A program made the position numbers and the translations under genes. Positions 33,780 to 43,569 of a stretch of DNA of 64,000 nt are shown here, piece by piece. Source of the stretch: Multivorans sp965116445. Its GTDB lineage: Bacteria > Acidobacteriota > Thermoanaerobaculia > Multivoradales > Multivoraceae. Below the pieces are notes generated by a model. The model did no database searches. It was not told the DNA's origin and saw only the letters and a list, made by a program, of their open reading frames with translations. Within the stretch, counting starts at the first letter, position 1, and every line of letters starts with the position of its first letter. The stretch covers positions 3,286,001 to 3,350,000 of the forward strand of contig OZ220688.1 of assembly GCA_965116445.1 (NCBI GenBank). The letters run 5' to 3'.

Positions 33780-35927
33780 TCAGGGCCGGCAACCCTCCGG
33801 GAACGCCTCCGCATCGGTGATCGCCGGCGCCGGCACACCGGGGTCGTTCCGGTACTCCCTCACCGCCTCCGTCACCGTGTCTGTCACCCGAATCACGTAC
33901 CCGAGGTCAGTCGTCGAGGCGCCGTAGATCCATACGTGATCGTTCACGGCACAGCCGTCCAGTACCTTGATCAGAATCTCCGGGTTGTCCGGCGCGAAGA
34001 ACCAGAACAGTCCGGAGTCGTCTTCCGCCAGTTCGGAAACGTTCGCGGTTCCCGTGCGTTCGTCCGCGGTTCGCCAGGTTGCCCGAACCTGGTAGCGGGA
34101 GTCCTGGAGGCACAGCGTGTTCCGGTCCGCGACGCAACCGCTTCCTTCCTCACTCCCGGGGTCCTGGTTGTCGCCGCCGTCCGACCCGTCGTCGCCGCCA
34201 TCCCCGGGATCGCCGCCGGCATCGCGATCGTCGTCCTCGATGAACAGGAAGACCGCGCTGACCGCGCCCCAGTTGCCGTCCGCGTCTCTCGCTCGCACGA
34301 AGACGGTGTGCCGCCCTCCGGCAAGATCCGAAGTGTCGATGGTCGCGGTGACCTGTTCCGAGCGGCTGTCGAAGGCGCCGTCGGCGGCGGAGACGGAATG
34401 ACGCTTCGCTCTCCTGATCCAGTGGGGGACATCGATGTAGTACTCGCCCCTGGCGATGGTCTGAGTGGGTTCCCGGCCGTTGCTGTGTCGGTAGCGGGTG
34501 TCGTCGAAGGTCGCGGACAGCGTGACGGGTGAACCCGCGGCGACAGCGTTCGCCGAGACACCGCCACTCAGACTCAGGTCTCGAACGTCGGGGCCTGCCG
34601 GGGTCCGATACGGCGTCCGTGCCACCTTGAAAGCATAGAGCAGCGATTCCAGGTTGGGTTCGAGGATCGAACGCTCGAAGGAGCCGCAGCCCTGGAAGAA
34701 CGTTGTTCCCAGTTCGTAGAGGAAGGAAGCGACTCCGAGTTCGCCGTAGGAGTGGTCGAGGGTCGTACCGGTTGCGGGATAGAGCCCGACTCCCTGAAGC
34801 GGAAGGTAGCCGTTGAAGAAGGCGAGCTTGCGGCCGAACGTCTGCAGCGCGGTCCCGTTTGGGGCGGGTTTGTCGATGTGTCCCCACGGCCACAGGACGA
34901 GGCGGCCGTGGCTGTGGATGTCCAGATAGACGCCGCTCGTTCTCGACGATGCCCGGTCGGTGTCCGCCTGCCCCCGTCTGTCGGGAAAGAGCCTCCGCAT
35001 GTAGCGCGCGACGGTCTTCGTCTCAGGTTCCGAAGCGGGACCGGGCCCGCGGTAGATCTGAGAGCAGTCATCGTCGCTCGATCCGCCGGGGTGGTGCCAC
35101 CCGAAGGCGAAGTTGCGATTCAGGTCGACGCCCGGAACACCGCCGGGACAGTGGTTCGTGTTGTCGTTCTTCCTCCAGAGCACTCCCTCCTCGGCGCGCT
35201 TCCTTCCGTCCGGATTCGCTTGCAGTACGAAGTGGACTTCCTGGTGGTCCAGGAGCCACCTCGTGTCCGCGTCCGTTTCGTAGGAATCGACGAGGTGCTC
35301 TGCGAAGCGGAGGCCGAGTTCGGCGGTCGTGTACTCGCGCGCGTGGATCGCGGTCGTGATCAGGAGAACCGGCTTCGTACCCGCGGTCTCTTCGTTCGTC
35401 AGCTTCAGCACCATGACGTCGTGGCCTTCGGCTGCGTTCTGCGCCTTTTTCCAGGACCTGCCGATCCGGGTCCACGTCGCGAGCGTCGGGTGCTGGTCGG
35501 CGATCGCACGGATGCTGGCATAGGTTTCCTCGACGGTGCGGTAGCAGGGAAAGCCGGCGATCGTTCCCTGGGGGACCGCGATGGGCAGTTCGGACGGCAC
35601 GACGACCGGGACGTACGAATCGTCCTCGACGACCCGCAGTCCAGCCCGGCGGGCGGCCTCGATGTCCTCCTCGGTAGCCCGGATGATGATGTAGCCCTTC
35701 TCGTACTCCGATTCGAGCGCTTCCAGCGAGATGACCGCCTTGGCGGCGATCAAGGGATCGTCGAAATAGGCGCGGACGATGCGCGTGTCGCCGGGCTCGG
35801 CGGCAGCCTGTCCCCAGGCCCATCCCGTTGCCAGGAAGACTGCCGAGAGGAGACCGATTCCCGTCCAGGCGCGCATCTGCCTGGTCAGGGGCGGCAGGGC
35901 GGTGCCGAGCTCCGGTTTCCCGATCAT
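33780..35927 (-). CDS. M14 zinc carboxypeptidase with C-terminal FWFF-type domain
   Basis: 715 residues; an internal ATG at 35876 would give a tighter leader (RAWTGIGLLSAVFLATGWAWG). The catalytic domain (about 130-450) has the zinc motif AIHAREYTTAE, QANPDGR, the substrate-binding VDLNRNF, the third ligand in DIHSHG and the general base Glu in SFLYELGT, so activity is expected. An Ig-like domain follows (about 460-570), then an Asp/Gly-rich linker. A terminal ~105-residue domain contains SGLFWFFAPDNPEILIKVLDG and matches the repeats in the spondin-type protein at 25182. It is probably a secreted or surface metallocarboxypeptidase. Confidence 0.92.
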   Translation of the reverse strand: MIGKPELGTALPPLTRQMRAWTGIGLLSAVFLATGWAWGQAAAEPGDTRIVRAYFDDPLIAAKAVISLEALESEYEKGYIIIRATEEDIEAARRAGLRVVEDDSYVPVVVPSELPIAVPQGTIAGFPCYRTVEETYASIRAIADQHPTLATWTRIGRSWKKAQNAAEGHDVMVLKLTNEETAGTKPVLLITTAIHAREYTTAELGLRFAEHLVDSYETDADTRWLLDHQEVHFVLQANPDGRKRAEEGVLWRKNDNTNHCPGGVPGVDLNRNFAFGWHHPGGSSDDDCSQIYRGPGPASEPETKTVARYMRRLFPDRRGQADTDRASSRTSGVYLDIHSHGRLVLWPWGHIDKPAPNGTALQTFGRKLAFFNGYLPLQGVGLYPATGTTLDHSYGELGVASFLYELGTTFFQGCGSFERSILEPNLESLLYAFKVARTPYRTPAGPDVRDLSLSGGVSANAVAAGSPVTLSATFDDTRYRHSNGREPTQTIARGEYYIDVPHWIRRAKRHSVSAADGAFDSRSEQVTATIDTSDLAGGRHTVFVRARDADGNWGAVSAVFLFIEDDDRDAGGDPGDGGDDGSDGGDNQDPGSEEGSGCVADRNTLCLQDSRYQVRATWRTADERTGTANVSELAEDDSGLFWFFAPDNPEILIKVLDGCAVNDHVWIYGASTTDLGYVIRVTDTVTEAVREYRNDPGVPAPAITDAEAFPEGCRP

Positions 35928-36081
35928 CCGACAGCGATTCGATCACAGGCGGCCGCCGACATACCCGGGGCGGTCTCCGGGGTCGAACCGTCCTCCGCTT
36001 TGTGGCTATGATCACCGCCGGGCCGACGGTCCCAACGCCCCCACGAACCACAGACTCGACACAGAGAGGACAGAATCAGAG

Positions 36082-36882
36082 ATGGCTTTCCCCGCCGTGC
36101 TGAAGCGGCGATCCTTCGGTCAGACCCAGCGTCAGGACGCCTGGTGGCTGCAACCGGGCGCGGTTGTCGTGGGTCTTGGTCTCGCGAGCGTGTACGCGAC
36201 CTGGGCGGCGCTTCAGGCCGACCACTACGTGTACGGCGGCTACCTGTCGCCGCTGTACTCCCCCGAGGTCTTCGGCCTCTCGCACCATGCCTGGTTCGAG
36301 GGCTTCCCGAGCTGGTGGCCGAGTTTCGTTCCCCAGTCGCCGGCGCTCTTCATCCTGATCCTGCCGCTGGGATTCCGCGCCACCTGCTACTACTACCGGG
36401 GCGCGTACTACAAGGCCTTCTGGGCCGACCCGCCTGCCTGCGCGGTCGGCGAGCCGCGCAACGCCTACCGGGGCGAGAACTCGTTTCCGCTGATCGTCCA
36501 GAACATCCACCGCTACTTCCTGTACGCGATGATGGCCTGGATCTTCGTCTTCTTCCCGATCGACGTGTATCGGGCGTTCGAGTTCGAGACAGCGTCCGGC
36601 GGCCACGCCTTCGGCATCGGCGTCGGCAGCTTCGTCCTCCTGATCAACTGGCTGCTGCTCGGCGGCTACGCGTTGGGCTGCCACTCGACCCGTCACGTGA
36701 TCGGCGGCTTCCGCAACGTGATGGCGGGACGGCCGTTCCAGAGCGCCTGCTACCGCTGCGTCTCCTGCCTGAACCGCCGTCACATGGCCTGGGCCTGGTG
36801 CAGCCTGATCTGGGTCACCTTCTCCGACATCTACGTTCGGCTCTGCTCGATGGGCATCTGGACGGACCTGAGATTCGTCTGA
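36082..36882 (+). CDS. sdhC: Succinate dehydrogenase membrane-anchor subunit (single large SdhC-like)
   Basis: 266 residues with about five membrane helices. Several His residues lie near the helix ends (IHRYFLYAMMAW, GCHSTRHVIGG), candidates for heme b ligation. A cysteine cluster CYRCVSCLNRRH lies near residue 220. The sequence does not look like the short classical SdhC/SdhD pair. It resembles the single anchor found with Sdh1-type flavoproteins in actinobacteria and related lineages. It is the first gene of a three-gene operon, and its TGA overlaps the sdhA ATG by one base. It anchors the complex and passes electrons to quinone. Confidence 0.8.
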   Translation: MAFPAVLKRRSFGQTQRQDAWWLQPGAVVVGLGLASVYATWAALQADHYVYGGYLSPLYSPEVFGLSHHAWFEGFPSWWPSFVPQSPALFILILPLGFRATCYYYRGAYYKAFWADPPACAVGEPRNAYRGENSFPLIVQNIHRYFLYAMMAWIFVFFPIDVYRAFEFETASGGHAFGIGVGSFVLLINWLLLGGYALGCHSTRHVIGGFRNVMAGRPFQSACYRCVSCLNRRHMAWAWCSLIWVTFSDIYVRLCSMGIWTDLRFV

Positions 36883-38690
36883 TGGAGCAGACTTCCTACG
36901 AGTACGACGTGCTGGTCATCGGCGCGGGCGGCGCCGGGCTGCGCGCCGCGATCGAAGTCTCGGCCGCTGGCGCTTCCTGCGGCGTGATCTGCAAGTCGCT
37001 GCTGGGCAAGGCGCATACGGTGATGGCCGAGGGCGGCATGGCGGCCGCGATCGGCAACGTGGACGAGCGCGACGACTGGAAGGTCCACGTGACGGACACT
37101 CTGCGCGGCGGCCAGTACCTGAGCAACCCGAAGATGGCCGAGATCCACGCGAAGGAGGCCCCGGCCCGGGCGCTGGAGCTGGAGGCCTGGGGAGCGCTGT
37201 TCGACCGCACGAAGGACGGCCGCATCCTGCAGCGGAACTTTGGCGGCCACCGCTATCCGCGGCTCGCGCATGTCGGCGACCGGACCGGGCTGGAGATGAT
37301 CCGCACCCTGCAGGACCACGGCATCCACCACGGCATCGATTTCCACATGGAGTACACGGTGTTCCGGCTACTGCTCGACGACGGCCGGGTCGCTGGCGCG
37401 CTGGCCTACGACCGCGAGCGAGGCCGGTTCCGGGTCTACCGGGCGAAGGCGGTCGTGCTCGCCACGGGAGGGATCGGCCGCGCCTTCAAGATCACCAGCA
37501 ACAGTTGGGAGTACACGGGCGACGGCCATACGCTGGCCTACGACGCGGGCGCGGACCTGATCGACATGGAGTTCGTCCAGTTCCACCCGACCGGCATGGT
37601 GTGGCCACCGAGCGTGCGCGGCATCCTGGTGACCGAGGGCGTGCGCGGCGAGGGCGGCATCCTGCTGAACTCGGACGGCGAACGGTTCCTGTTCGACGAG
37701 ATCCCGGCTCTGTACAAGGATCAGACCGCGGACAGCGCCGAGGAGGGCTGGCGCTACGTCATCGGCGACCGGGACGCGCGGCGTCCGCCGGAGCTCCTGA
37801 CCCGGGATCACGTCGCCCGTTGCATCGTGAACCAGATCAAGTCCGGCAAGGGCTCCCCCCACGGTGGCGTGTACCTCGACATCGCCTGGATCAAGGAGAA
37901 GATCAGCAACTCCGAGGACCACATCAAGAAGAAGCTGCCGTCGATGTACCACCAGTTCAAGGAGCTGGCCGGTCTCGACATCACGAAGGAACGGATGGAG
38001 GTCGGGCCGACGACGCACTACGTGATGGGCGGCGTCCGGGTCGATGCGGAAAGCCAGATGTCGACCGTCCCCGGCCTCTACGCCGCCGGCGAGTGCGCCG
38101 CGGGGCTCCACGGCGCGAACCGGCTGGGCGGCAATTCGCTGTCCGATCTGCTCGTGTTCGGGCAGCGGGCCGGCGCGTACGCGGCCGCGTTTGCCAAGGA
38201 GCAAGGCGATGTCCGTCTCGACGATGCGGCGGTCGACGCCGGGATCAACGAGGCCCTCGAGCCGCTCGAGCGGGAGGGCGGCGAAGGGCCGTACCAGATC
38301 CAGTACGAGCTCCAGGACCTGATGCAGGAGAAGGTCGGCATCGTCCGCGTCGAGTCCGAACTCGAGGAAGCGGTGGAGGAGATCGAGGGCCTGTCTGAAC
38401 GAGCGAAGTCCGTGTCGGCGACCGGCAACCGCGAGTACAACCCCGGTTGGCACACGGCCCTCGATCTTCACAACCTGCTCGTCGTCTCCGAGGCGGTGGC
38501 GAGGGCCGGCCTGTTGCGCCGCGAGAGCCGTGGCGCGCAGTTCCGTGACGACTACCCGCAGAAGGACGAACATTTTGGCAAGGTGAACATCCGAGTCGCC
38601 AGGGGAGCGGACGGAGAGATGGTCGTGGAGGAGATTCCGGTGGAACCGATGAGCGACGAACTGACCAGACTGGTCGAGGAGATGGGCTGA
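36882..38690 (+). CDS. sdhA: Succinate dehydrogenase/fumarate reductase flavoprotein subunit
   Basis: 602 residues starting with the ATG that overlaps the sdhC stop. The Rossmann FAD motif is VLVIGAGGAGLRAAIE. His45 in KAHTVMAEGGMAA matches the covalent-FAD histidine. The substrate-site signatures FVQFHPTGM and TEGVRGEGGIL, with the catalytic Arg in the RGEGG region, are present, as are HGANRLGGNSLSDLLVFG and a capping domain. It oxidises succinate to fumarate in the TCA cycle on the cytoplasmic face. The stop is one base from the sdhB start. Confidence 0.96.
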   Translation: MEQTSYEYDVLVIGAGGAGLRAAIEVSAAGASCGVICKSLLGKAHTVMAEGGMAAAIGNVDERDDWKVHVTDTLRGGQYLSNPKMAEIHAKEAPARALELEAWGALFDRTKDGRILQRNFGGHRYPRLAHVGDRTGLEMIRTLQDHGIHHGIDFHMEYTVFRLLLDDGRVAGALAYDRERGRFRVYRAKAVVLATGGIGRAFKITSNSWEYTGDGHTLAYDAGADLIDMEFVQFHPTGMVWPPSVRGILVTEGVRGEGGILLNSDGERFLFDEIPALYKDQTADSAEEGWRYVIGDRDARRPPELLTRDHVARCIVNQIKSGKGSPHGGVYLDIAWIKEKISNSEDHIKKKLPSMYHQFKELAGLDITKERMEVGPTTHYVMGGVRVDAESQMSTVPGLYAAGECAAGLHGANRLGGNSLSDLLVFGQRAGAYAAAFAKEQGDVRLDDAAVDAGINEALEPLEREGGEGPYQIQYELQDLMQEKVGIVRVESELEEAVEEIEGLSERAKSVSATGNREYNPGWHTALDLHNLLVVSEAVARAGLLRRESRGAQFRDDYPQKDEHFGKVNIRVARGADGEMVVEEIPVEPMSDELTRLVEEMG

Positions 38691-38691
38691 G

Positions 38692-39450
38692 ATGGCCGCG
38701 ACACGGTTCAGGATCTGGCGTCAGGACGGCGCCGAAGGCGAGGGCGGCTACCGGGACTACACGACGGAGGTCACCGAGGGCATGGTCGTGCTGGACGCCG
38801 TCCACCAGATCCAGGCGGAGTCGGCGAACGACCTCGCCGTGCGCTGGAACTGCAAGGCCGGAAAGTGCGGCTCCTGCTCCGCGGAGGTGAACGGCGACCC
38901 CCGGCTCATGTGCATGACGCGGATGAGCGACCTGCCGGCGGACCGCCCGGTGACGGTCGAACCGATGCGGGCGTTCCCGGTCATCCGGGACCTCGTCTGC
39001 GACGTGTCCTGGAACTACGAGGTCAAGAAGAAGATCCAGCCCTTCGAGCCCCGGCCGCCTGATGCCGAGGACGGGACCTGGCGGATCGCCCAGGAGGATG
39101 TCGAGCGGGTGCAGGAGTTCCGCAAGTGCATCGAGTGCTTTCTGTGCCAGGACGTCTGCCACGTGCTCCGGGACCACCACCTGCACGACGAGTTCGTCGG
39201 GCCCCGCTTCTTCGTCTACAACGCGGCTCTGGAGATGCATCCTCTCGACACCGGCGACCGGTTGTCGGCGCTCAAGCAGGACGAGGGCATCGGGTACTGC
39301 AACATCACGAAGTGCTGCACCAAGGTCTGCCCCGAGCACATCACGATCACCGACAACGCGATCATCCCGCTCAAGGAGCGCGTCGTGTCGGAGTTCTACG
39401 ATCCGCTGAAGAAGCTCTTCCGGGTGTTCTCGGGCGGTTCCGCGGCGTAG
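38692..39450 (+). CDS. sdhB: Succinate dehydrogenase iron-sulfur subunit
   Basis: 252 residues. The [2Fe-2S] cluster ligands are C54, C59, C62 and C74 (NCKAGKCGSC then MCMTRM). The [4Fe-4S] site is CIECFLCQDVCHV, and the third cluster is in CNITKCCTKVCPEH. All expected cysteines are present. It relays electrons from the flavoprotein to the membrane anchor. It lies one base after sdhA and ends the operon; a convergent TPR gene follows. Confidence 0.95.
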   Translation: MAATRFRIWRQDGAEGEGGYRDYTTEVTEGMVVLDAVHQIQAESANDLAVRWNCKAGKCGSCSAEVNGDPRLMCMTRMSDLPADRPVTVEPMRAFPVIRDLVCDVSWNYEVKKKIQPFEPRPPDAEDGTWRIAQEDVERVQEFRKCIECFLCQDVCHVLRDHHLHDEFVGPRFFVYNAALEMHPLDTGDRLSALKQDEGIGYCNITKCCTKVCPEHITITDNAIIPLKERVVSEFYDPLKKLFRVFSGGSAA

Positions 39451-39482
39451 GCGGTCGCCCAGTCAAGGGCGGCCCGGTCGCC

Positions 39483-40802
39483 CTACAGTTGCTCGAGTGC
39501 CGCTCGCGCCACGTCCGCGTTCTCGTCGTTCGGCGCCATCTCCAGGAACTTGTTCAGGTGTTCGCGGGCCGCGTCAGCGTTGCCGGCGTTTACCTCCAGC
39601 ATGCCGAGTTCGTAGTGCGCCCTTGACCGATCGGTCTCGTCTTCCGCCGCCGTCTCGAGGTACTTGGTCAGGTGCTCCCTGGCCGGCCCGGAGTCGGCGC
39701 TGCGGCGGTAGATCACGCCGAGCCGCAGGTGGGCGCGGGGGTGGTTGTCGTCCCAGGCGATGAGCGACTGATCGTAGAGCTTCGCGTTGCCGTAGACCTC
39801 TTGCTCGAAGAGCTGGCCGGCCTGATGTTGCACCTGGGCGCCCGCCGTCGGATTCACCGCGATCCAGGCTCTACCGGCCTCGATTGAAGCCTCCAGTTGC
39901 CCTTGCAGGGCATAGCTGAAGAACCTCATCCGCATCGCCTCGGTGTTCCTCGGATCGAGTTCCAGCGTCTTCTCCAGCGCCTCGAGGGCCGGTTCCCAGT
40001 TCTGGTTGTTGAAGTGGATCGTGCCGATGTTGCGGTAGGCCTGGTAGAGCTTCGGATTGAGCGAAGCCGCCTCGGTGAACAGCTCGACGGCGCGCTCGTC
40101 ATCGCTGTCACGCACTGCCTGTACACCCTGGGAGAAAACGCCGGCCGCGATCTCCGTGCCCATGCCGGCCTCGATTGCCCGTTGCTTCGCGTCTTCGACC
40201 CGTGGATCGCCCGCGGCGAGGAAGATGTCGAACGCCATGCCGACGAACTCGGGCGGCAGTTCCTCTGACTCAAGGTACTTGTCGAGCGGCTCGAGCGCTT
40301 CCGCGGGTTTCCCCATTCCATGCAGGATCGCGGCGATCGTCCGGTGGGCGGCGGAGAGAGTGGGATCGAGTTCCACCGCCTTCTGGAACAGCGGCAGAGC
40401 ACTGTCGGCGTCGCCCGCCTGAATTGCCCGAATGCCGTCGTTGAAGTTGTCGACGGCCTGCTGCTTCGTCATCGTGGCTTCATCCCACATCTGAGCCGTG
40501 AACGAGGTGTCCCGGCCCTCTGACATCTGGACCTGCATCTCCCGGTCCGGGTGCCCCTCCATCCGCATCAGCATCGTCCAGGGCTCGTCCGCTGCCTTGA
40601 GCCGGATCTTGAGCTTGCCGTTCTTCCGGGTTGCGGCTTCCAGGACTTCGCCTTCGGGCGACGTGAACGTGAGTTGCACGGGGCCCAGTTCAGCACCGTT
40701 GACGTCGACCACCTGCAGCGTGAGCTCGCTGCGCTGGGCCGTCGCGGCGGAGGCGAAGAGGAGCAGGGCGAGGGGAAGGAATCGAAGGGCGAGTTTCTGC
40801 AT
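39483..40802 (-). CDS. Secreted TPR-repeat protein
   Basis: 439 residues from the ATG at 40802, which opens a signal peptide (QKLALRFLPLALLLFASAATAQ); an ATG ten codons earlier is possible. A beta-rich, carboxypeptidase-regulatory-like N-terminal domain (about 20-95: LTLQVVDVNGAELGPVQLTF) is followed by about eight TPR units (for example ALPLFQKAVELDPTLSAAHRTIAAI and ALEALEKTLELDPRNTEA). It is likely a periplasmic scaffold or secretion helper; the partner is unknown. Convergent to sdhB. Confidence 0.8.
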   Translation of the reverse strand: MQKLALRFLPLALLLFASAATAQRSELTLQVVDVNGAELGPVQLTFTSPEGEVLEAATRKNGKLKIRLKAADEPWTMLMRMEGHPDREMQVQMSEGRDTSFTAQMWDEATMTKQQAVDNFNDGIRAIQAGDADSALPLFQKAVELDPTLSAAHRTIAAILHGMGKPAEALEPLDKYLESEELPPEFVGMAFDIFLAAGDPRVEDAKQRAIEAGMGTEIAAGVFSQGVQAVRDSDDERAVELFTEAASLNPKLYQAYRNIGTIHFNNQNWEPALEALEKTLELDPRNTEAMRMRFFSYALQGQLEASIEAGRAWIAVNPTAGAQVQHQAGQLFEQEVYGNAKLYDQSLIAWDDNHPRAHLRLGVIYRRSADSGPAREHLTKYLETAAEDETDRSRAHYELGMLEVNAGNADAAREHLNKFLEMAPNDENADVARAALEQL

Positions 40803-40923
40803 CGTCTGGTACCTCGGGTTCGGCCGCCGCACCCGCTGGCCGGCGCTTCACTTGGAAGAGTGGAGGGATTTTGCGGATTCTAGCGCTTGACGCGGACTTC
40901 GCGGGTGGGGGATCGTACAGACC

Positions 40924-41604
40924 ATGGACTCCGACGACTTTTTCGAACTGCTCTCCACTGCCCGCTCGGTTCGCCGCTACAGCCCGGAACCGATCCCCGA
41001 CGAGGATCTCGCGAAGATCCTCTACGCCGGGAGCCGCGCGCCGTCCGGTACGAACCGCCAGCCCTTCCGCTTCGTCGTTTTGCGCGACGGACCGCGCGCC
41101 CAGCGCGCCCGCCGCCTCCTCGGGGAGTCCTTCCGTCGCGGCTGGGCTCGCAAGACGGCGGAGGAAGGCTGGAACACGGGTTCGGCCGCCGATCCGAACT
41201 CACCGAAGTCGCGGGTGAACCGCGCGATCCAGCACTACGTGGATCACTTCGAGCGGATTCCGGCGGTCATCATCGCCTGCTACGTCCGGTACCGGCCGTT
41301 GACCCACTCCGAGGGCGCGTCGGTCTTCCCGGCCTGCCAGAACCTGTTCCTCATGGCCCGGGCGCTGGGCTACGGCGCCTGCTACAGCGGCTGGCACCAT
41401 GCCGTTGCGGACGAGCTGCGGGAGATTCTGGAGATTCCGGAGAACGTCGAGCTTTCGCTGACGATCACGATCGGCAAGCCCCTCGGACGCCACGGCCCGC
41501 TGCGCCGGCGGCCGATCCGCGACACGGTGTTCGACGACGGCTGGGAACAGGGTGCCGAGTGGATCAGCGATCCGCCGGATGCGCGGTTGTCGAAGCGTCG
41601 TTGA
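40924..41604 (+). CDS. Nitroreductase family protein
   Basis: 226 residues. The FMN-binding nitroreductase fold is indicated by TARSVRRYSPEPIPDEDLAKILYAGSRAPSGTNRQPFRFVVL, where the Arg and Ser/Asn residues contact FMN, by a dimer-interface middle region, and by NLFLMARALGYGACYSGW and TITIGKPL. It reduces nitro or quinone compounds, or saturates ring systems, with NAD(P)H. The substrate is unknown. The stop is 7 bp from the convergent PQQ dehydrogenase stop. Confidence 0.9.
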   Translation: MDSDDFFELLSTARSVRRYSPEPIPDEDLAKILYAGSRAPSGTNRQPFRFVVLRDGPRAQRARRLLGESFRRGWARKTAEEGWNTGSAADPNSPKSRVNRAIQHYVDHFERIPAVIIACYVRYRPLTHSEGASVFPACQNLFLMARALGYGACYSGWHHAVADELREILEIPENVELSLTITIGKPLGRHGPLRRRPIRDTVFDDGWEQGAEWISDPPDARLSKRR

Positions 41605-41611
41605 TTCGGCT

Positions 41612-43567
41612 CTACTGCGGCAGGGCGTAGGCCACCAGGGAGTGATCCTGGCCACGGTTGCCGACCGGTACGACGATGAACTGTCGGCCTGCCACGGTGT
41701 AGGTCATCGGCCCGCCGCCCGGGGTGTCGGGCAGTTCGGTCCGCCAGACCTCTTCGCCCGTCCCTTTGTCGAATGCGTAGAGGAAGCCGGTCGAGGGGCC
41801 GCGGGACCCGAAGCCGCCGGGGCCTTCCTGGTAGGTGCCGGGCACCTGCTCGCTGGTGACGACGAAGACGAGCGTCCGGGTCGCCATCGGCCAGCCCGCT
41901 GCCAGGCCGGCGAGCGGCCAGGCGCCGAGCGGTCCGAGGTCGAGGTCGGCGATCGCCGGATGGTCGCGCGGACCGTCTCCGACCGGGGTCTGCCACAGGA
42001 TCTCCCCGCGGTTCAGATCGATCGCGGTGAGCCGGCTCCAGGGCGGCTTGACGAGCGGCAGACCCTCGGGCCCGGCGGGGAACGTGAATGCGGGCAGGTA
42101 GTCGCGGTCGGAGGGCTGGCGCGCCGTCGGCGGGGTGAGCGCCATCGTGCCGAGACGGGTCTGCGAGGGGACGAAGAGGACGCCGCTGTTCGGGTCGACG
42201 GCGGCGCCGCCCCAGTTTGCGCCACCCGCCTGGCCGGGCAACTGAGCCATCACCCTCCGGCCCTCGCCGGCGAGTGTCGGCGGTGTGAACATCGGACCTC
42301 CCAGGAGCGTCTCGCGGTAGATCTCCTTCGCCTTCGCGTTGAGTTCCAGCGTGAAGTCGATCAGGTCGCTTTCGCGTACGCCCTGGCGGTCGAAGGGCGG
42401 CGGCTTGGTGGGGAAGGGCTGCATGCTTGCGGTCCATTCCCCGGGAACCAGGCTCTCGGGGACCTTGCGCTCCTCGATCGGCCACACGGGCTCTCCGGTC
42501 TTGCGGTCGAAGACGTAGGTGAACGCCTGCTTGCTGACCTGGGCCACCGCCTCGATCCGCTTTCCGTCGACCTCGATGTCGAGCAGGATCGGCGCGCACG
42601 GAAAGTCGTAGTCCCACAGTCCGTGACGCACCGCCTGGAAGTGCCACTTCTTCTCACCCGTCGCCGTGTCGATGGCGACCAGGCTCTCGGCGTAGAGGTT
42701 GTCGCCGTGGCGGTGGCCGCCGTAGTAGTCGCTCGTCGGCGTGCCGGTGCCGAAGTAGACCCAGCCCGTCTCGTCGTCGCAGCTCATCCAGGACCACACG
42801 TTCGTGTTGCCCGAGTAGCGCCAGGACTCGTCGTGCCAGGTCTCCGCGCCGGGCTCGTCGCCCTGGGGCACGGTATGGAAGACCCACTTCTTCCGGCCGG
42901 TGCGGATGTCGTAGCCGCGGATATGCCCGGCCGGCATCTCCTGGGTCAGGGAGAAGTCCATGATCGTCATGCCCATGAGAACGGTGTCGCCGCAGACAAT
43001 GCCCGGGGAGTTCGCGCCGGTGTGGCGCATCTGGTCCGGCCGGCCGATGTCGCCGCGCATGTCGACCATCCCCGCTTCGCCGAACTCCAGATCGGGCTTG
43101 CCTGTCTTCGCGTCGAGCGAGATGAGTTGGTGGGTACCGGTGACCAGCACGATGCGCTGCATGCCCCGGTGCTCCCAGTACTCGATGCCGCGCTGGGTGA
43201 AGCCGCCGTGGGTCGGGATGCCGCGCTCGTAGGCCAACGGGTCGTAGGTCCAGAGCTCTTCGCCGGTCGTGGGGTTGACGGCGCTGACCAGGTTCATGGC
43301 CGACACGGCGTACAGCGTGTCGTTCACCATGAGCGGCGTGCCCTTGAGGTCGCCGGCCAGGGTCTGCGCTTCGACGCGGCTGTCCGGAGTGACCCAGCGC
43401 CAGGCGACCTCGAGCTCCGACACGTTCGAGGCGTCGATCTGGGCGGCCGGCGAGTACTTCGTGCTGGCGCGATCAGCGGCGTAGTGGCGCCATTCGACCG
43501 TCTCCTGCGCCGCCAGCGCGGTAGAGCACGTGAGCGAGGCGATGAGGATGAGGCGGGCCGGCACCAC
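41612..43567 (-). CDS. PQQ-dependent dehydrogenase (quinoprotein), secreted
   Basis: 651 residues from a GTG at 43567 (a second GTG follows at once). This start lies 2 bp after the stop of the upstream enoyl-CoA hydratase and opens a leader (VPARLILIASLTCSTALAAQ). The longer open frame inside the hydratase gene is a shadow. The eight-bladed quinoprotein propeller is shown by W.HYAADRASTKYSPAAQID, repeated tryptophan-docking segments (TGEELWTYDP, TGEKKWHFQAVRHGLWDYDFP, GEILWQTPVG, TGEEVWRTELP) and the GANWGGAAVDP motif. It is similar to glucose/alcohol-type PQQ enzymes. No cytochrome domain is present, so an external electron acceptor is needed. Confidence 0.9.
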   Translation of the reverse strand: MVPARLILIASLTCSTALAAQETVEWRHYAADRASTKYSPAAQIDASNVSELEVAWRWVTPDSRVEAQTLAGDLKGTPLMVNDTLYAVSAMNLVSAVNPTTGEELWTYDPLAYERGIPTHGGFTQRGIEYWEHRGMQRIVLVTGTHQLISLDAKTGKPDLEFGEAGMVDMRGDIGRPDQMRHTGANSPGIVCGDTVLMGMTIMDFSLTQEMPAGHIRGYDIRTGRKKWVFHTVPQGDEPGAETWHDESWRYSGNTNVWSWMSCDDETGWVYFGTGTPTSDYYGGHRHGDNLYAESLVAIDTATGEKKWHFQAVRHGLWDYDFPCAPILLDIEVDGKRIEAVAQVSKQAFTYVFDRKTGEPVWPIEERKVPESLVPGEWTASMQPFPTKPPPFDRQGVRESDLIDFTLELNAKAKEIYRETLLGGPMFTPPTLAGEGRRVMAQLPGQAGGANWGGAAVDPNSGVLFVPSQTRLGTMALTPPTARQPSDRDYLPAFTFPAGPEGLPLVKPPWSRLTAIDLNRGEILWQTPVGDGPRDHPAIADLDLGPLGAWPLAGLAAGWPMATRTLVFVVTSEQVPGTYQEGPGGFGSRGPSTGFLYAFDKGTGEEVWRTELPDTPGGGPMTYTVAGRQFIVVPVGNRGQDHSLVAYALPQ

Positions 43568-43569
43568 GA

